A stretch of 10,791 bases of DNA from positions 1 to 10,791 of the forward strand of contig DMTA01000417.1 in NCBI GenBank assembly GCA_003454835.1, in the 5' to 3' direction. The stretch is from Achromobacter sp. (GTDB lineage: Bacteria; Pseudomonadota; Gammaproteobacteria; Burkholderiales; Burkholderiaceae_B). This document shows, one piece after another, positions 1 to 6,046 of the stretch. Position 1 is the first letter of the stretch. The number at the start of each line of letters is the position of its first letter. A program made the translations under genes and the position numbers. The notes beneath the pieces are model-generated. The model was given only the letters and a program-made list of their open reading frames with translations, ran no database searches and was not told the origin of the DNA.

Positions 1-45
1 CTCGAAAGGGCGGCTCGAAAGCACGGGACGCGCAGACGTCGTCAT
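1..45 (-). CDS. Possible start of a truncated gene downstream of ubiA
   Basis: An open minus-strand frame begins with ATG at 45-43 and stays open to the window edge, giving 15 residues that start MTTSARPVLSSRPFE. It begins 33 bases after the ubiA stop, in the same orientation, with a weak GGAA ribosome-binding-like sequence about 7 bases upstream. If real, it would be co-transcribed with ubiA. The fragment is too short to show a domain, and an open frame of 15 codons is expected by chance in GC-rich DNA. I cannot assign a function. Confidence 0.3.
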   Translation of the reverse strand, partial: MTTSARPVLSSRPFE

Positions 46-78
46 GTCGCGTTTCCGCGCCGCTTCAGCCAAGCCGCA

Positions 79-1017
79 TCAGCGGATCAACGTGCCCGCC
101 AATGCCGCGACAACCAGCAATGCGCCCAGCCATAGGTTTGCGCGGAACAGCATGAAGTTGCGGTGGGGATGCTGGATATCGAAGACCTTCAACTGCCAGG
201 CCAGATGCGCGGCCACGGCGACCATGCCGACCTGATACGCCCACGACAGGCCGATTGCGTAACCGCCCCAGGCCCATAGCAGCACGGTGCCCGCATAGAA
301 CCCGCCGATCCAGAGCTTGCCCTGATCGCCGAAACGCATGGCGGTCGAGTGCAGGCCCACGCTGCGGTCATCGCGCACGTCCACGTAGGCGTAAATGCTG
401 TCGTATCCCACCTGCCATAGCACCGCGCCCAGCCACATGGCGATGGCGGCGAGCGGCACGTGGTTCTGCGTGTCCGACCAAGCCATCAGCATGCCCCAGT
501 TGAAGCAGATGCCCAGCACGACCTGCGGCCAATAGGTGACGCGCTTGCACAGCGGATAGATGAAGACGAAGGGCAGCACGGCCACGGCCAGCCAGCGGCT
601 CATTTCGTTCAGGAAAAACAGCAGGGATCCGCAGACCAGCAGTTGGCCCAGCAGGAACCACACGGCGTTCTTCATCGACAGTTGGCCGCTGGTCAGCGGA
701 CGGAAGCGCGTGCGTTCGACGTGCTTGTCGAAGTTGCGGTCGCACATGTCGTTGACGGTGCAGCCGATGCCGCGCATCAGCAGCGCGCCGAGCGAGAAGA
801 CGATGAGACGCTTCCAGTCGGGCAGGCCGCCCGCGGCCTGGACCAGCGCGGCGATGGCCGGCAGCAGGGTCAGCCATGTGCCGATGGGGCGGTCCAGGCG
901 GCACAGCCGGGCATAGGGCCGCCACGACTTCGGCAGCCAGCGTTCGACCCAGTCGGTGAAGACGATGTCACTGAGATCGGCGGGGGTTTGTTGCGAAGCG
1001 CTCACTGTCACGGTCAA
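79..1017 (-). CDS. ubiA: 4-hydroxybenzoate polyprenyltransferase (UbiA)
   Basis: This integral membrane prenyltransferase attaches the polyprenyl tail (octaprenyl in most proteobacteria) to 4-hydroxybenzoate, an early committed step of ubiquinone synthesis at the inner membrane. The 312-residue product has the two aspartate-rich Mg-diphosphate sites of the UbiA superfamily: N89-D90-x2-D93-x3-D97 within GCTVNDMCDRNFDKHVERT, and D213-x3-D217 within YAYVDVRDDRSVG. The R105-P107 and T109-G111 stretch after the first site is also typical. About eight hydrophobic segments follow one another from residue 45 to the C-terminus. It is some 20 residues longer than E. coli UbiA, the excess being a polar N-terminal extension, so a downstream start is possible. 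It lies behind the aminotransferase gene on the same strand but is separated from it by a terminator, so it probably has its own promoter in 1018-1050. Confidence 0.95.
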   Translation of the reverse strand: MTVTVSASQQTPADLSDIVFTDWVERWLPKSWRPYARLCRLDRPIGTWLTLLPAIAALVQAAGGLPDWKRLIVFSLGALLMRGIGCTVNDMCDRNFDKHVERTRFRPLTSGQLSMKNAVWFLLGQLLVCGSLLFFLNEMSRWLAVAVLPFVFIYPLCKRVTYWPQVVLGICFNWGMLMAWSDTQNHVPLAAIAMWLGAVLWQVGYDSIYAYVDVRDDRSVGLHSTAMRFGDQGKLWIGGFYAGTVLLWAWGGYAIGLSWAYQVGMVAVAAHLAWQLKVFDIQHPHRNFMLFRANLWLGALLVVAALAGTLIR

Positions 1018-1040
1018 AAGTGGTCGGGAAAGCCGACAGC

Positions 1041-1071
1041 ATAAAACAACGGCCGGGCATTGCGCCCGGCC
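1041..1071 (-). terminator. Intrinsic terminator after the aminotransferase gene
   Basis: A perfect 8-bp inverted repeat (GGCCGGGC at 1051-1058, GCCCGGCC at 1064-1071) closes a 5-base loop. Read on the minus strand it is followed by GTTGTTTTAT, an interrupted T-tract. It lies about 55 bases after the aminotransferase stop codon and upstream of ubiA, so it should end the aminotransferase transcript. On the plus strand no T-tract follows, so it looks one-directional. Confidence 0.75.
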
Positions 1072-1125
1072 GATCGGTCATCAAGGCATCCGCGCCGCCC
1101 CTTCAAGGAACGGCAGAGGACGTCG

Positions 1126-2322
1126 TCATTCCGCCTTCAGCAGCTTGCCCAGGATGGCGATGCCGGTGCGGATCTTGTCTTCCGGCACGGTGGCGAAACT
1201 GAGGCGCAGCGTGTTGCGCTTGCCTTCGCCGCTGTAGAACGGCGCGCCGGGCACGAAGGCCACGTTCTGCGCGATGGCTTTTTCAAGCAGCTTGGTGCTG
1301 TCGATGTGCTCGGGCAGCGTCAGCCAGATGAACATGCCGCCTTCCGGCTTGGTCCAGGTGACGGTGGACGGGAATTCCTTCTGGATGGCGTCCAGCATGC
1401 AGCTGCCCTGGGCGCGGTAGATCTCGCGCACGTTGGGCAGGTGTTCGGCCAGGAAGCCGTCCTTGACGATCTCGTACACGGCCATCTGCGTCAGCGTGGG
1501 CGTGTGCAGGTCGGTTGCCTGCTTGGCCTGCACCAGCTTGTTGATGAGCGCGCGGCCGCCGGTGATGTAGCCCAGGCGCAGGCCCGGGGCCAGCACCTTC
1601 GAGAACGTGCCCAGACGCACGACGTTCGCGCCGTATTCCTTGGCCAGCGCGATCAGGCCGGGCTGCGGCTCGCCTGCGTAGCGCAGTTCGCCGTAGGGAT
1701 CGTCCTCGACGATGACAAGACCCAGTTCGGCGGCGCGCTTGACCAGCGCGATGCGGCGTTCCAGGTTCAGGGTGCGGCCGGTCGGGTTCTGGAAGTTGGG
1801 CAGGGCGTACAGGAAGCGGGCGCCTTCGGCCAGTTCGGGCGTGATCGCTTCGGGGATCAGGCCGCCTTCGTCGGTGGGCACCGGCACGAAGTTGGGCTGG
1901 TACAGGCTGAACGATTGCAGTGCGCCGAGGTAGCTGGGGTCTTCGACCAGCACCTTGCTGTCCTTGTCGATCAGCACTTTGCCCAGCAGGTCCAGCGCCT
2001 GCTGCGAGCCGGACACGATCAGGACCTGGTCGGGGGCGATGTCGGCGCCGGAGGCGGTCAGGTCATCGGCGACCCACTTGCGCAGGGGCGCGTAGCCTTC
2101 GGTGGGACCGTATTGCAGGGCCGCGCGGCCGTTGGTGGACAGTACCTTGTCGAATGCAGCACGCACCACTTCTACCGGGAAGCCGCCGGGCGCGGGCAGG
2201 CCGCCTGCGAACGAAATGACTTCGGGGCGCTCGGTTACCTTGAGAATCTCGCGGATGGCGGAGCTGGTGAGTTGCAGGGCGCGTTCCGAAAAGGAAAACG
2301 CAGGTTCGATAGGCTTGTCCAT
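1126..2322 (-). CDS. PLP-dependent aminotransferase, class I/II (2-aminoadipate/LysN-like)
   Basis: This is a soluble fold-type I aminotransferase that swaps an amino group between an amino acid and a 2-oxo acid through pyridoxal phosphate. The 398-residue protein has the N-terminal SFAGGLPAPGGFP stretch (37-49) characteristic of the LysN/KAT II/MocR-like subgroup, SGSQQAL (104-110) for cofactor phosphate contact, NPTG (179-182), DDPYGELRY (207-215) for the PLP pyridine nitrogen and hydroxyl, and the Schiff-base lysine K242 in TFSKVLAPGLRLGY. R373 in LRLSF would bind the substrate carboxylate. The family name suggests 2-aminoadipate, aromatic or branched-chain substrates; the sequence does not settle which. 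I chose ATG at 2322, preceded by AAGAAG, because the longer reading from GTG at 2388 adds 22 low-complexity polar residues before the family's usual N-terminus. A 16-bp palindrome overlaps the ribosome-binding site. No DNA-binding domain is present, so it is not a MocR regulator. Confidence 0.92.
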   Translation of the reverse strand: MDKPIEPAFSFSERALQLTSSAIREILKVTERPEVISFAGGLPAPGGFPVEVVRAAFDKVLSTNGRAALQYGPTEGYAPLRKWVADDLTASGADIAPDQVLIVSGSQQALDLLGKVLIDKDSKVLVEDPSYLGALQSFSLYQPNFVPVPTDEGGLIPEAITPELAEGARFLYALPNFQNPTGRTLNLERRIALVKRAAELGLVIVEDDPYGELRYAGEPQPGLIALAKEYGANVVRLGTFSKVLAPGLRLGYITGGRALINKLVQAKQATDLHTPTLTQMAVYEIVKDGFLAEHLPNVREIYRAQGSCMLDAIQKEFPSTVTWTKPEGGMFIWLTLPEHIDSTKLLEKAIAQNVAFVPGAPFYSGEGKRNTLRLSFATVPEDKIRTGIAILGKLLKAE

Positions 2323-2328
2323 GGAGTG

Positions 2329-2344
2329 CTTCTTGATCAAGAAG
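2329..2344. promoter_or_regulatory. 16-bp perfect palindrome overlapping the aminotransferase ribosome-binding site
   Basis: The sequence CTTCTTGATCAAGAAG is a perfect dyad, 7 to 22 bases upstream of the aminotransferase ATG at 2322. On the mRNA it could fold into a 6-bp stem with a GATC loop whose 3' arm is the purine-rich AAGAAG that would serve as the ribosome-binding site. As DNA it has the size and symmetry of a dimeric repressor operator. Which of the two, if either, cannot be told from sequence alone. Confidence 0.45.
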
Positions 2345-2423
2345 GGTGGGTCGGTTGATACGTTTGACAACGAAGTATTGTCCCACACGGTAACAGTCCG
2401 GCCCCTTTAACGGGTGGAACCCC

Positions 2424-2429
2424 TAAAAT
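2424..2429 (+). promoter_or_regulatory. Candidate -10 element for the methionine sulfoxide reductase gene
   Basis: TAAAAT lies 37 bases upstream of the ATG at 2466 and matches the sigma70 -10 consensus at five of six positions, which would give a leader of about 30 bases. No good -35 hexamer sits at 16 to 18 bases upstream, so support is partial. The same CTAAAAT context recurs ahead of the zinc-ribbon gene at 10394. Confidence 0.4.
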
Positions 2430-2465
2430 CACCTGCATCGATAACCGCCAGTACAGTTACATCCC

Positions 2466-2951
2466 ATGTTCGAAGCCGCTCCCATCGCCGCCGATACTAA
2501 AGCCGCCCTGTATGCCGAACTGGCCGTGCAAGCGCGCGCCCTGCTGGAAGGCGAGCCCGATCGCATCGCCAACGCCGCCAACCTGAGCGCACTGGCGTTC
2601 CAGGCCTTGCCCGAGTTGAACTGGGCGGGTTTTTATTTTTTCGACGGCACGGAACTGGTCCTGGGCCCGTTCCAGGGCAAGCCGGCGTGCGTGCGCATTC
2701 CGCTCAATCGCGGCGTGTGCGGCGCGGCCGCCAGCCAGCGCCAGACGCAGCTCGTGCCGGACGTGCATGCCTTTCCCGGCCACATCGCCTGCGACGCGGC
2801 CTCGCGATCCGAAATCGTGGTGCCGCTGCTGCACAAGGGCGAACTGATCGGCGTGTGGGACGTTGATAGCCCTGTGCCGGACCGGTTCGACGAAGACGAC
2901 CGCAAGGGCATGGAAGCGCTGTGCGCGGTGTTCCTGGCGACGCTCGGCTGA
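2466..2951 (+). CDS. msrC: Free methionine-(R)-sulfoxide reductase (GAF domain, fRMsr)
   Basis: This cytosolic enzyme reduces free L-methionine-(R)-sulfoxide to methionine using thioredoxin-type electrons, and so repairs oxidised free methionine. The 161-residue protein is a single GAF domain. Its three cysteines C75 (in KPACVRIP), C85 (in RGVCGAAA) and C109 (in GHIACDAASRSE) are spaced 10 and 24 apart, exactly the spacing of Cys84, Cys94 and Cys118 in E. coli YebR/MsrC. WDVDSP (131-136), equivalent to the family's LDIDSP, and the SEIVVPL strand are also present. The start is the first ATG of the frame; no strong Shine-Dalgarno precedes it. It is transcribed divergently from the aminotransferase. 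No clear intrinsic terminator follows the stop. The cysteine pattern makes a signalling (cyclic-nucleotide-binding) GAF role unlikely. Confidence 0.93.
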   Translation: MFEAAPIAADTKAALYAELAVQARALLEGEPDRIANAANLSALAFQALPELNWAGFYFFDGTELVLGPFQGKPACVRIPLNRGVCGAAASQRQTQLVPDVHAFPGHIACDAASRSEIVVPLLHKGELIGVWDVDSPVPDRFDEDDRKGMEALCAVFLATLG

Positions 2952-2994
2952 TTGCCGGCCCGCGGTACGGCTCGGCGTCAGCTTTGCCGCCGCG

Positions 2995-3023
2995 TTGACA
3001 GCGCCGCGACTGCCCGGTAGATT
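2995..3023 (+). promoter_or_regulatory. Near-consensus sigma70 promoter
   Basis: TTGACA (2995-3000), a perfect -35 hexamer, is followed after exactly 17 bases by TAGATT (3018-3023), which matches the -10 consensus at four of six positions. Transcription would start near 3030. It points towards the DapA-like gene and is the best-matching promoter in the window. Confidence 0.6.
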
Positions 3024-3135
3024 TCTGCAACTGCCGCTTATTGCGCCCCGCTCATTCATGATTCATCAGGCCCACCAGACTGCTAGCCGACTCCGCGCCC
3101 TTGGCGTGGTGCTGGCTGCCGCCGGCCTGAAATCC

Positions 3136-3171
3136 AAAAAACAGCCGCTCATCTGACCGGAGCATGCTGTT
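3136..3171 (-). terminator. Terminator-like hairpin with a T-tract on the minus strand
   Basis: Read on the minus strand, AACAGC-AT-GCTC, a 9-base loop, GAGC-G-GCTGTT and further Ts form a 10-bp interrupted stem running directly into six consecutive Ts (3141 to 3136). This is the shape of an intrinsic terminator, yet no minus-strand gene lies upstream of it, since 3293-4207 is coded on the plus strand. It may end an antisense or small RNA, or shield the upstream gene from antisense transcription. Confidence 0.5.
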
Positions 3172-3195
3172 CCGTCAGATGGGCGACGGAACAGC
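3150..3195. repeat. Two overlapping, mutually exclusive inverted repeats
   Basis: One hairpin pairs CATCTGAC (3150-3157) with GTCAGATG (3174-3181), continued by GGA/TCC across a bulged C. The other is a perfect 11-bp stem of GCTGTTCCGTC (3166-3176) with GACGGAACAGC (3185-3195) around an 8-base loop. They share bases 3171-3181, so they cannot form together. A third pairing (AACAGC 3140-3145 with GCTGTT 3166-3171) competes with both. Confidence 0.7.
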
Positions 3196-3292
3196 GGCCT
3201 CCTGGCGGCGCTTTGGCGCCTCCGCGCGCACCCCCTGACCTCCCGAGCACTTCTGTACGGTCCCCCAACGGTCCAAACGAAGGAGTGTTCTC

Positions 3293-4207
3293 ATGCAATC
3301 TCAACAATCTCTGTTCCAGGGCGTCTGGGTGCCGCTGGTCACGCCGTTTTCCGGCGGCAATGTCGATGGCGGCTCGCTGCGCCGCCTTGTGCGCCACTAC
3401 GTGGCCGCGGGCGTCGACGGGCTGGTCGTGTGCGGAAGCACGGGCGAGGCCGCGGCGCTGGACGATGCCGAACAGCTCGCGGTGCTGGATGCGGTGCTGA
3501 CCGAGGCGGGCGACCTGCCCATCGTCATGGGGTTGGCGGGCAATCATCAGGGCCACTTGCTGCACCGGCTGACGGCGTTCGGCACGCGGCCGCTGGCCGG
3601 CATCCTGGCGCCCGCGCCGTACTACGTGCGGGCGGGCCAGGACGGAGCCGCGGCGTACTTCCGCTGCCTGGCCGATGCCTCGCGCTTTCCGCTGGTGCTC
3701 TACGACATTCCGTACCGGACCGGCACCACGCTGGAGACGACGACGCTGTTGGCGCTGGCCGCGCATCCCAACGTCGCCGCCATCAAGGACTGCGGCGGCT
3801 CGCTGGAAAAGACGGTGGCGCTGATCAACGATGGTCAGATGCACGTGTTGGCCGGCGAGGATCTGCAATCGCTGTCCGCGATGTGCCTGGGCGCCACGGG
3901 CATGATCGCCGCCGCCGCGCACCTGCGTCCCGATCTGTTCGTGGCGATGCACCGCGCGGTGCGGGCGCAGCGGCTGGATGAAGCCAGGGCGCTGTTCCAC
4001 GCATTGGCGCCGGTGATCCAGTTGGTGTTCGGCGAGCCCAATCCCGGTCCTTTGAAGGCGGAGCTTGCACGGCAGGGGCTGCTGTCCAACGAACTGCCCC
4101 TGCCGATGCAGCCGGCCAGCGCGTCGCTCGCGGCGCGTTTGGCGGCCGCCGTGGACGCGCTGGATCGCCGGTTTCCCGCGCCAGGCGCCACCCTGCGCGC
4201 CGCATGA
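3293..4207 (+). CDS. DapA-superfamily class I aldolase/synthase (dihydrodipicolinate synthase-like)
   Basis: Members of this (beta/alpha)8-barrel family form a Schiff base with pyruvate or a related oxo acid and add an aldehyde. DapA itself makes 4-hydroxy-tetrahydrodipicolinate for lysine and diaminopimelate. The 304-residue protein is of normal family length. It has GSTGEA (48-53, the GTTGE pyruvate-carboxylate loop), Y110-Y111, YDIPYRTG (137-144, with Y137 and R142 equivalent to E. coli Tyr133 and Arg138) and the Schiff-base lysine K165 in AAIKDCGGS. LAGED and GATGMIAA (187-206) complete the barrel end. These residues favour a DHDPS-type reaction, but the KDCGGS and IPYRTG variants and the lack of lysine-pathway neighbours suggest it may be a paralogue rather than the housekeeping dapA, so no symbol is given. 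The ATG is fixed by AAGGAG 7 bases upstream. Confidence 0.85.
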   Translation: MQSQQSLFQGVWVPLVTPFSGGNVDGGSLRRLVRHYVAAGVDGLVVCGSTGEAAALDDAEQLAVLDAVLTEAGDLPIVMGLAGNHQGHLLHRLTAFGTRPLAGILAPAPYYVRAGQDGAAAYFRCLADASRFPLVLYDIPYRTGTTLETTTLLALAAHPNVAAIKDCGGSLEKTVALINDGQMHVLAGEDLQSLSAMCLGATGMIAAAAHLRPDLFVAMHRAVRAQRLDEARALFHALAPVIQLVFGEPNPGPLKAELARQGLLSNELPLPMQPASASLAARLAAAVDALDRRFPAPGATLRAA

Positions 4208-4270
4208 GCGCTTTGTGGCGTCCGGATTCAATTAGTAATAAATCACCTACCGGGAAGCTGACGGATTGCT

Positions 4271-4276
4271 TATGAT
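4271..4276 (+). promoter_or_regulatory. Candidate -10 element ahead of the desaturase/ketosynthase cluster
   Basis: TATGAT matches the sigma70 -10 consensus at five of six positions and lies 32 bases before the first start codon (4309). A -35 hexamer at the usual distance is not evident. An unusually AT-rich run lies upstream (about 4226-4245, containing the dyad ATTAGTAAT), which could be a promoter UP element or a regulator site. The gap between the DapA-like stop and the cluster is 101 bases. Confidence 0.4.
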
Positions 4277-4308
4277 GCGGCCATTCTTCGGGGTGACATA
4301 AAACCTTC

Positions 4309-5094
4309 ATGGGCCAAGCTTTTGAAGCCTTGTCCGCCTGGCAGGTCATGCTGGCGGGGCTGCTCTTCTTCGGCGGCATCTATCTGGTCTTTGGCGCGGC
4401 CACCTGGTTGCTGACTCGGCACATTCTGCCGGCTCTGGGCCTGGGCCGGCCGCTCGATCCGCGGCCCCTTGCGCCGGGCCAGCTGCGCCGCGAGCTGGCG
4501 CAGTCCGGCCTGTCGATCCTGTTGTTCGGCACCGGCATGATCTTCCCGTGGGGCCTTCTGCAACTGGGTTGGGCGCGTCTGGATCCGGACGCGAGCTGGC
4601 AGAAGATCGTGCTGGAGATTTTGGCGCTGGTGGCCTGGAACGACGTGCATTTCTGGATCAACCACCGGCTGCTGCACACGCGGCTCTTGCGCCGTTTCCA
4701 CCTGCCGCATCACCGCTCGGTCGTGACCACGCCGTTCTCGACGTACAGCTTTCATCCCATCGAGGCGCTGATGCTGGGCAATGTGATCCTGCTGCCGATG
4801 GTGGTGCACGATTTCAGCTTCTGGTCGCTGTTGTCGGTGCCGCTCTTCAGCCTGTTTTTCAATTGCATCGGCCACGCCAACTACGATTTCTTTCCCAAGG
4901 TCTCGTACGCGCACTGGTTCGCCGCCAGCCGCCGGCACCATCTGCACCACGCCTGCTACAACGGCAACTATGGCTTCCAGTTCACCTTCATGGATCGCCT
5001 GTTTCGCACGCGGTTGGGGGCGGAGGCCGCCGAGCGCCAGCTGGAGGCCTACCGGCAGCGCGAGTCCGGCGCCGGTCTGCGGGGCTCCGCATAG
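4309..5094 (+). CDS. Sterol desaturase/fatty acid hydroxylase family membrane protein
   Basis: This is a membrane-bound diiron enzyme of the FA_hydroxylase superfamily (PF04116), which hydroxylates or desaturates lipids, sterols or carotenoids using O2. The 261-residue protein has hydrophobic segments near 13-35, 66-86, 98-112 and 150-187. The histidine clusters that hold the two irons are present: H114-x4-H119-x3-H123 (DVHFWINHRLLH), H131-x2-H134-H135 (FHLPHHRS), H149, H189, and H210-H211-x-H213-H214 in RRHHLHHACYNGNYGF. The substrate cannot be read from sequence; with its neighbours a fatty acyl chain or lipid is likely. Its TAG stop shares one base with the GTG start proposed for the next gene, indicating coupled translation. 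It is the first gene of the cluster, 101 bases after the DapA-like gene. Only a weak GGGGTGA is seen upstream of the start. Confidence 0.88.
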   Translation: MGQAFEALSAWQVMLAGLLFFGGIYLVFGAATWLLTRHILPALGLGRPLDPRPLAPGQLRRELAQSGLSILLFGTGMIFPWGLLQLGWARLDPDASWQKIVLEILALVAWNDVHFWINHRLLHTRLLRRFHLPHHRSVVTTPFSTYSFHPIEALMLGNVILLPMVVHDFSFWSLLSVPLFSLFFNCIGHANYDFFPKVSYAHWFAASRRHHLHHACYNGNYGFQFTFMDRLFRTRLGAEAAERQLEAYRQRESGAGLRGSA

Positions 5095-6011
5095 TGGCGG
5101 CAGGCAAGGGCCCGAACGTCCCGCGGCGCGCGATGCCCGCGCTGCGCAACCGGCGTGATTGGCAGAGCCTGGCCTATCTGGCCGCACTGCCGTTGCTGGC
5201 GGCCTGGCAGTGGTTCAACGGATTCTGGTGGCCGGCCTATGCGCTGATGCTGTTTCTGACTCTGGGCATCGGCGTCATCCACCACAACCACACGCACATC
5301 CGTATGTGGCGCGGCCGCTGGGCCAATCGCATCACCGACTTCTGGATCACGCTGCTGCAAGGCCATCCGACGTTCGTCTTCTATCCTGCCCACGTGGCCA
5401 ACCATCACCGCTACAAGCATGGTGAGCGCGACGTGGCACGCACGTACCGGTTTGGCGGCGACACCAATCATTTGTGGGGCTACATCATTCATCCGGTGCA
5501 AGCGGCCTGGGTGCTGTATCCGCTGTTCTTTGCCTGGCTGGGCCGGCTGCGCCGGCATTGGCCGGGCGCCTTTCGCTATTGCATGGCGCAGTACGGCGCG
5601 TGGCTGGGCCTGTGGGCCGGGCTGATCGCGGTGAACCCGGTCAAGGCGCTGGTGTTTGTCATCGTGCCTCAGCTGCACGGCCTGCATTGGCTGCTGGCCA
5701 CCAATTACCTGCAACACGCGCACGCGGACGGCGGGCCGCGGCACGTCGCGGGCCTGAACTACGCGCGCAACTTCGAGGGGCTGGTCAATCCGCTGCTGTT
5801 CAACATCGGCCTGCACACCGCGCACCACGAGCATCCGCGCGCGCACTGGTCCGAACTGACCGGCCTGCATCGTGACTACTACCGCAGCCGTGTGCGCGCC
5901 GAATTGAACGAGCGTGGCCTTGTGCCCTATATGTTCCGCACCTTCGTGCTGGGCGCTTTCGTGCCGCGGTTCCGCAGCCGTTCCTGCATGGCGCCCGAGC
6001 ACGTCCGCTAG
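5094..6011 (+). CDS. Membrane fatty acid desaturase family protein
   Basis: This is an acyl-lipid or acyl-CoA desaturase-like membrane diiron enzyme (PF00487). With the GTG at 5094 it has 305 residues. The three histidine boxes are present: H63-H64-N-H66-T-H68 (VIHHNHTHIRMW), H100-x3-H104-H105 (YPAHVANHHRYKHG) and H241-x2-H244-H245-x-H247 (GLHTAHHEHPRAHW), plus H208 and H210 in NYLQHAH. Hydrophobic spans lie near 25-60, 128-150, 166-182 and 184-204. The histidine boxes place it in the desaturase/hydroxylase superfamily; chain length and double-bond position are not readable. The GTG at 5094 overlaps the preceding TAG by one base. The ATG at 5133 (MPALRNRRDWQ, 292 residues) is an equally reasonable start; neither has a clear ribosome-binding site. 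The frame is also open upstream to 4548, but that part is a shadow of the preceding gene. Confidence 0.88.
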   Translation: MAAGKGPNVPRRAMPALRNRRDWQSLAYLAALPLLAAWQWFNGFWWPAYALMLFLTLGIGVIHHNHTHIRMWRGRWANRITDFWITLLQGHPTFVFYPAHVANHHRYKHGERDVARTYRFGGDTNHLWGYIIHPVQAAWVLYPLFFAWLGRLRRHWPGAFRYCMAQYGAWLGLWAGLIAVNPVKALVFVIVPQLHGLHWLLATNYLQHAHADGGPRHVAGLNYARNFEGLVNPLLFNIGLHTAHHEHPRAHWSELTGLHRDYYRSRVRAELNERGLVPYMFRTFVLGAFVPRFRSRSCMAPEHVR

Positions 6012-6046
6012 CGCCGCGCACCCCACTTCCCAACCAGAGATCCGTC

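Larger units (their letters stand above)
2952..3292. other. 341-base gene-free stretch: promoter, leader and overlapping hairpins
   Basis: No conserved gene is visible here. In order it holds a near-consensus sigma70 promoter (2995-3023), a 32-codon ORF at 3058-3156 (MIHQAHQTASRLRALG..., no ribosome-binding site), a set of overlapping inverted repeats (3140-3195), a GGCGC-TTTG-GCGCC hairpin around 3206-3220, and two ACGGTCC direct repeats 11 bases apart (3257-3263 and 3268-3274). It ends with the strong AAGGAG ribosome-binding site (3280-3285) of the DapA-like gene. If the promoter drives that gene, its mRNA has a leader of about 260 bases. Confidence 0.6.

Noticed and set aside
1060..2358. 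432-codon open frame on the plus strand opposite the aminotransferase
   Set aside because: Its translation is rich in Gln, His, Arg and Gly with no domain; it is the antisense shadow of a well-conserved gene in GC-rich DNA.
2364..2369. TTGACA as a -35 for the methionine sulfoxide reductase gene
   Set aside because: The hexamer is perfect, but no acceptable -10 lies 16 to 18 bases downstream (ACGGTA and CGGTAA there), and none fits on the other strand.
2323..2388. GTG start at 2388 adding 22 residues to the aminotransferase
   Set aside because: The extension is polar and unlike the family N-terminus, and ATG 2322 has a better placed purine-rich site.
3058..3156. 32-codon ORF as a genuine leader-peptide gene
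   Set aside because: No ribosome-binding site and no run of regulatory codons such as lysine or aspartate clusters; kept only as part of the leader description.
3030..3292. Known lysine riboswitch ahead of the DapA-like gene
   Set aside because: I see none of the multi-helix core of the L-box, and that riboswitch is not expected in betaproteobacteria.
3149..4231. 360-codon minus-strand frame opposite the DapA-like gene
   Set aside because: Compositionally a shadow frame with no recognisable motif. The plus-strand gene has intact catalytic residues and a strong ribosome-binding site.
4548..5093. Upstream extension of the desaturase frame within the preceding gene
   Set aside because: The extended part reads as Ala/Arg/Pro-rich filler overlapping a confident gene in another frame; the family's N-terminus fits a start at 5094 or 5133.
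5049..6026. 325-codon minus-strand frame opposite the desaturase
   Set aside because: Low-complexity His/Gln/Arg-rich shadow; the plus strand carries the histidine boxes.
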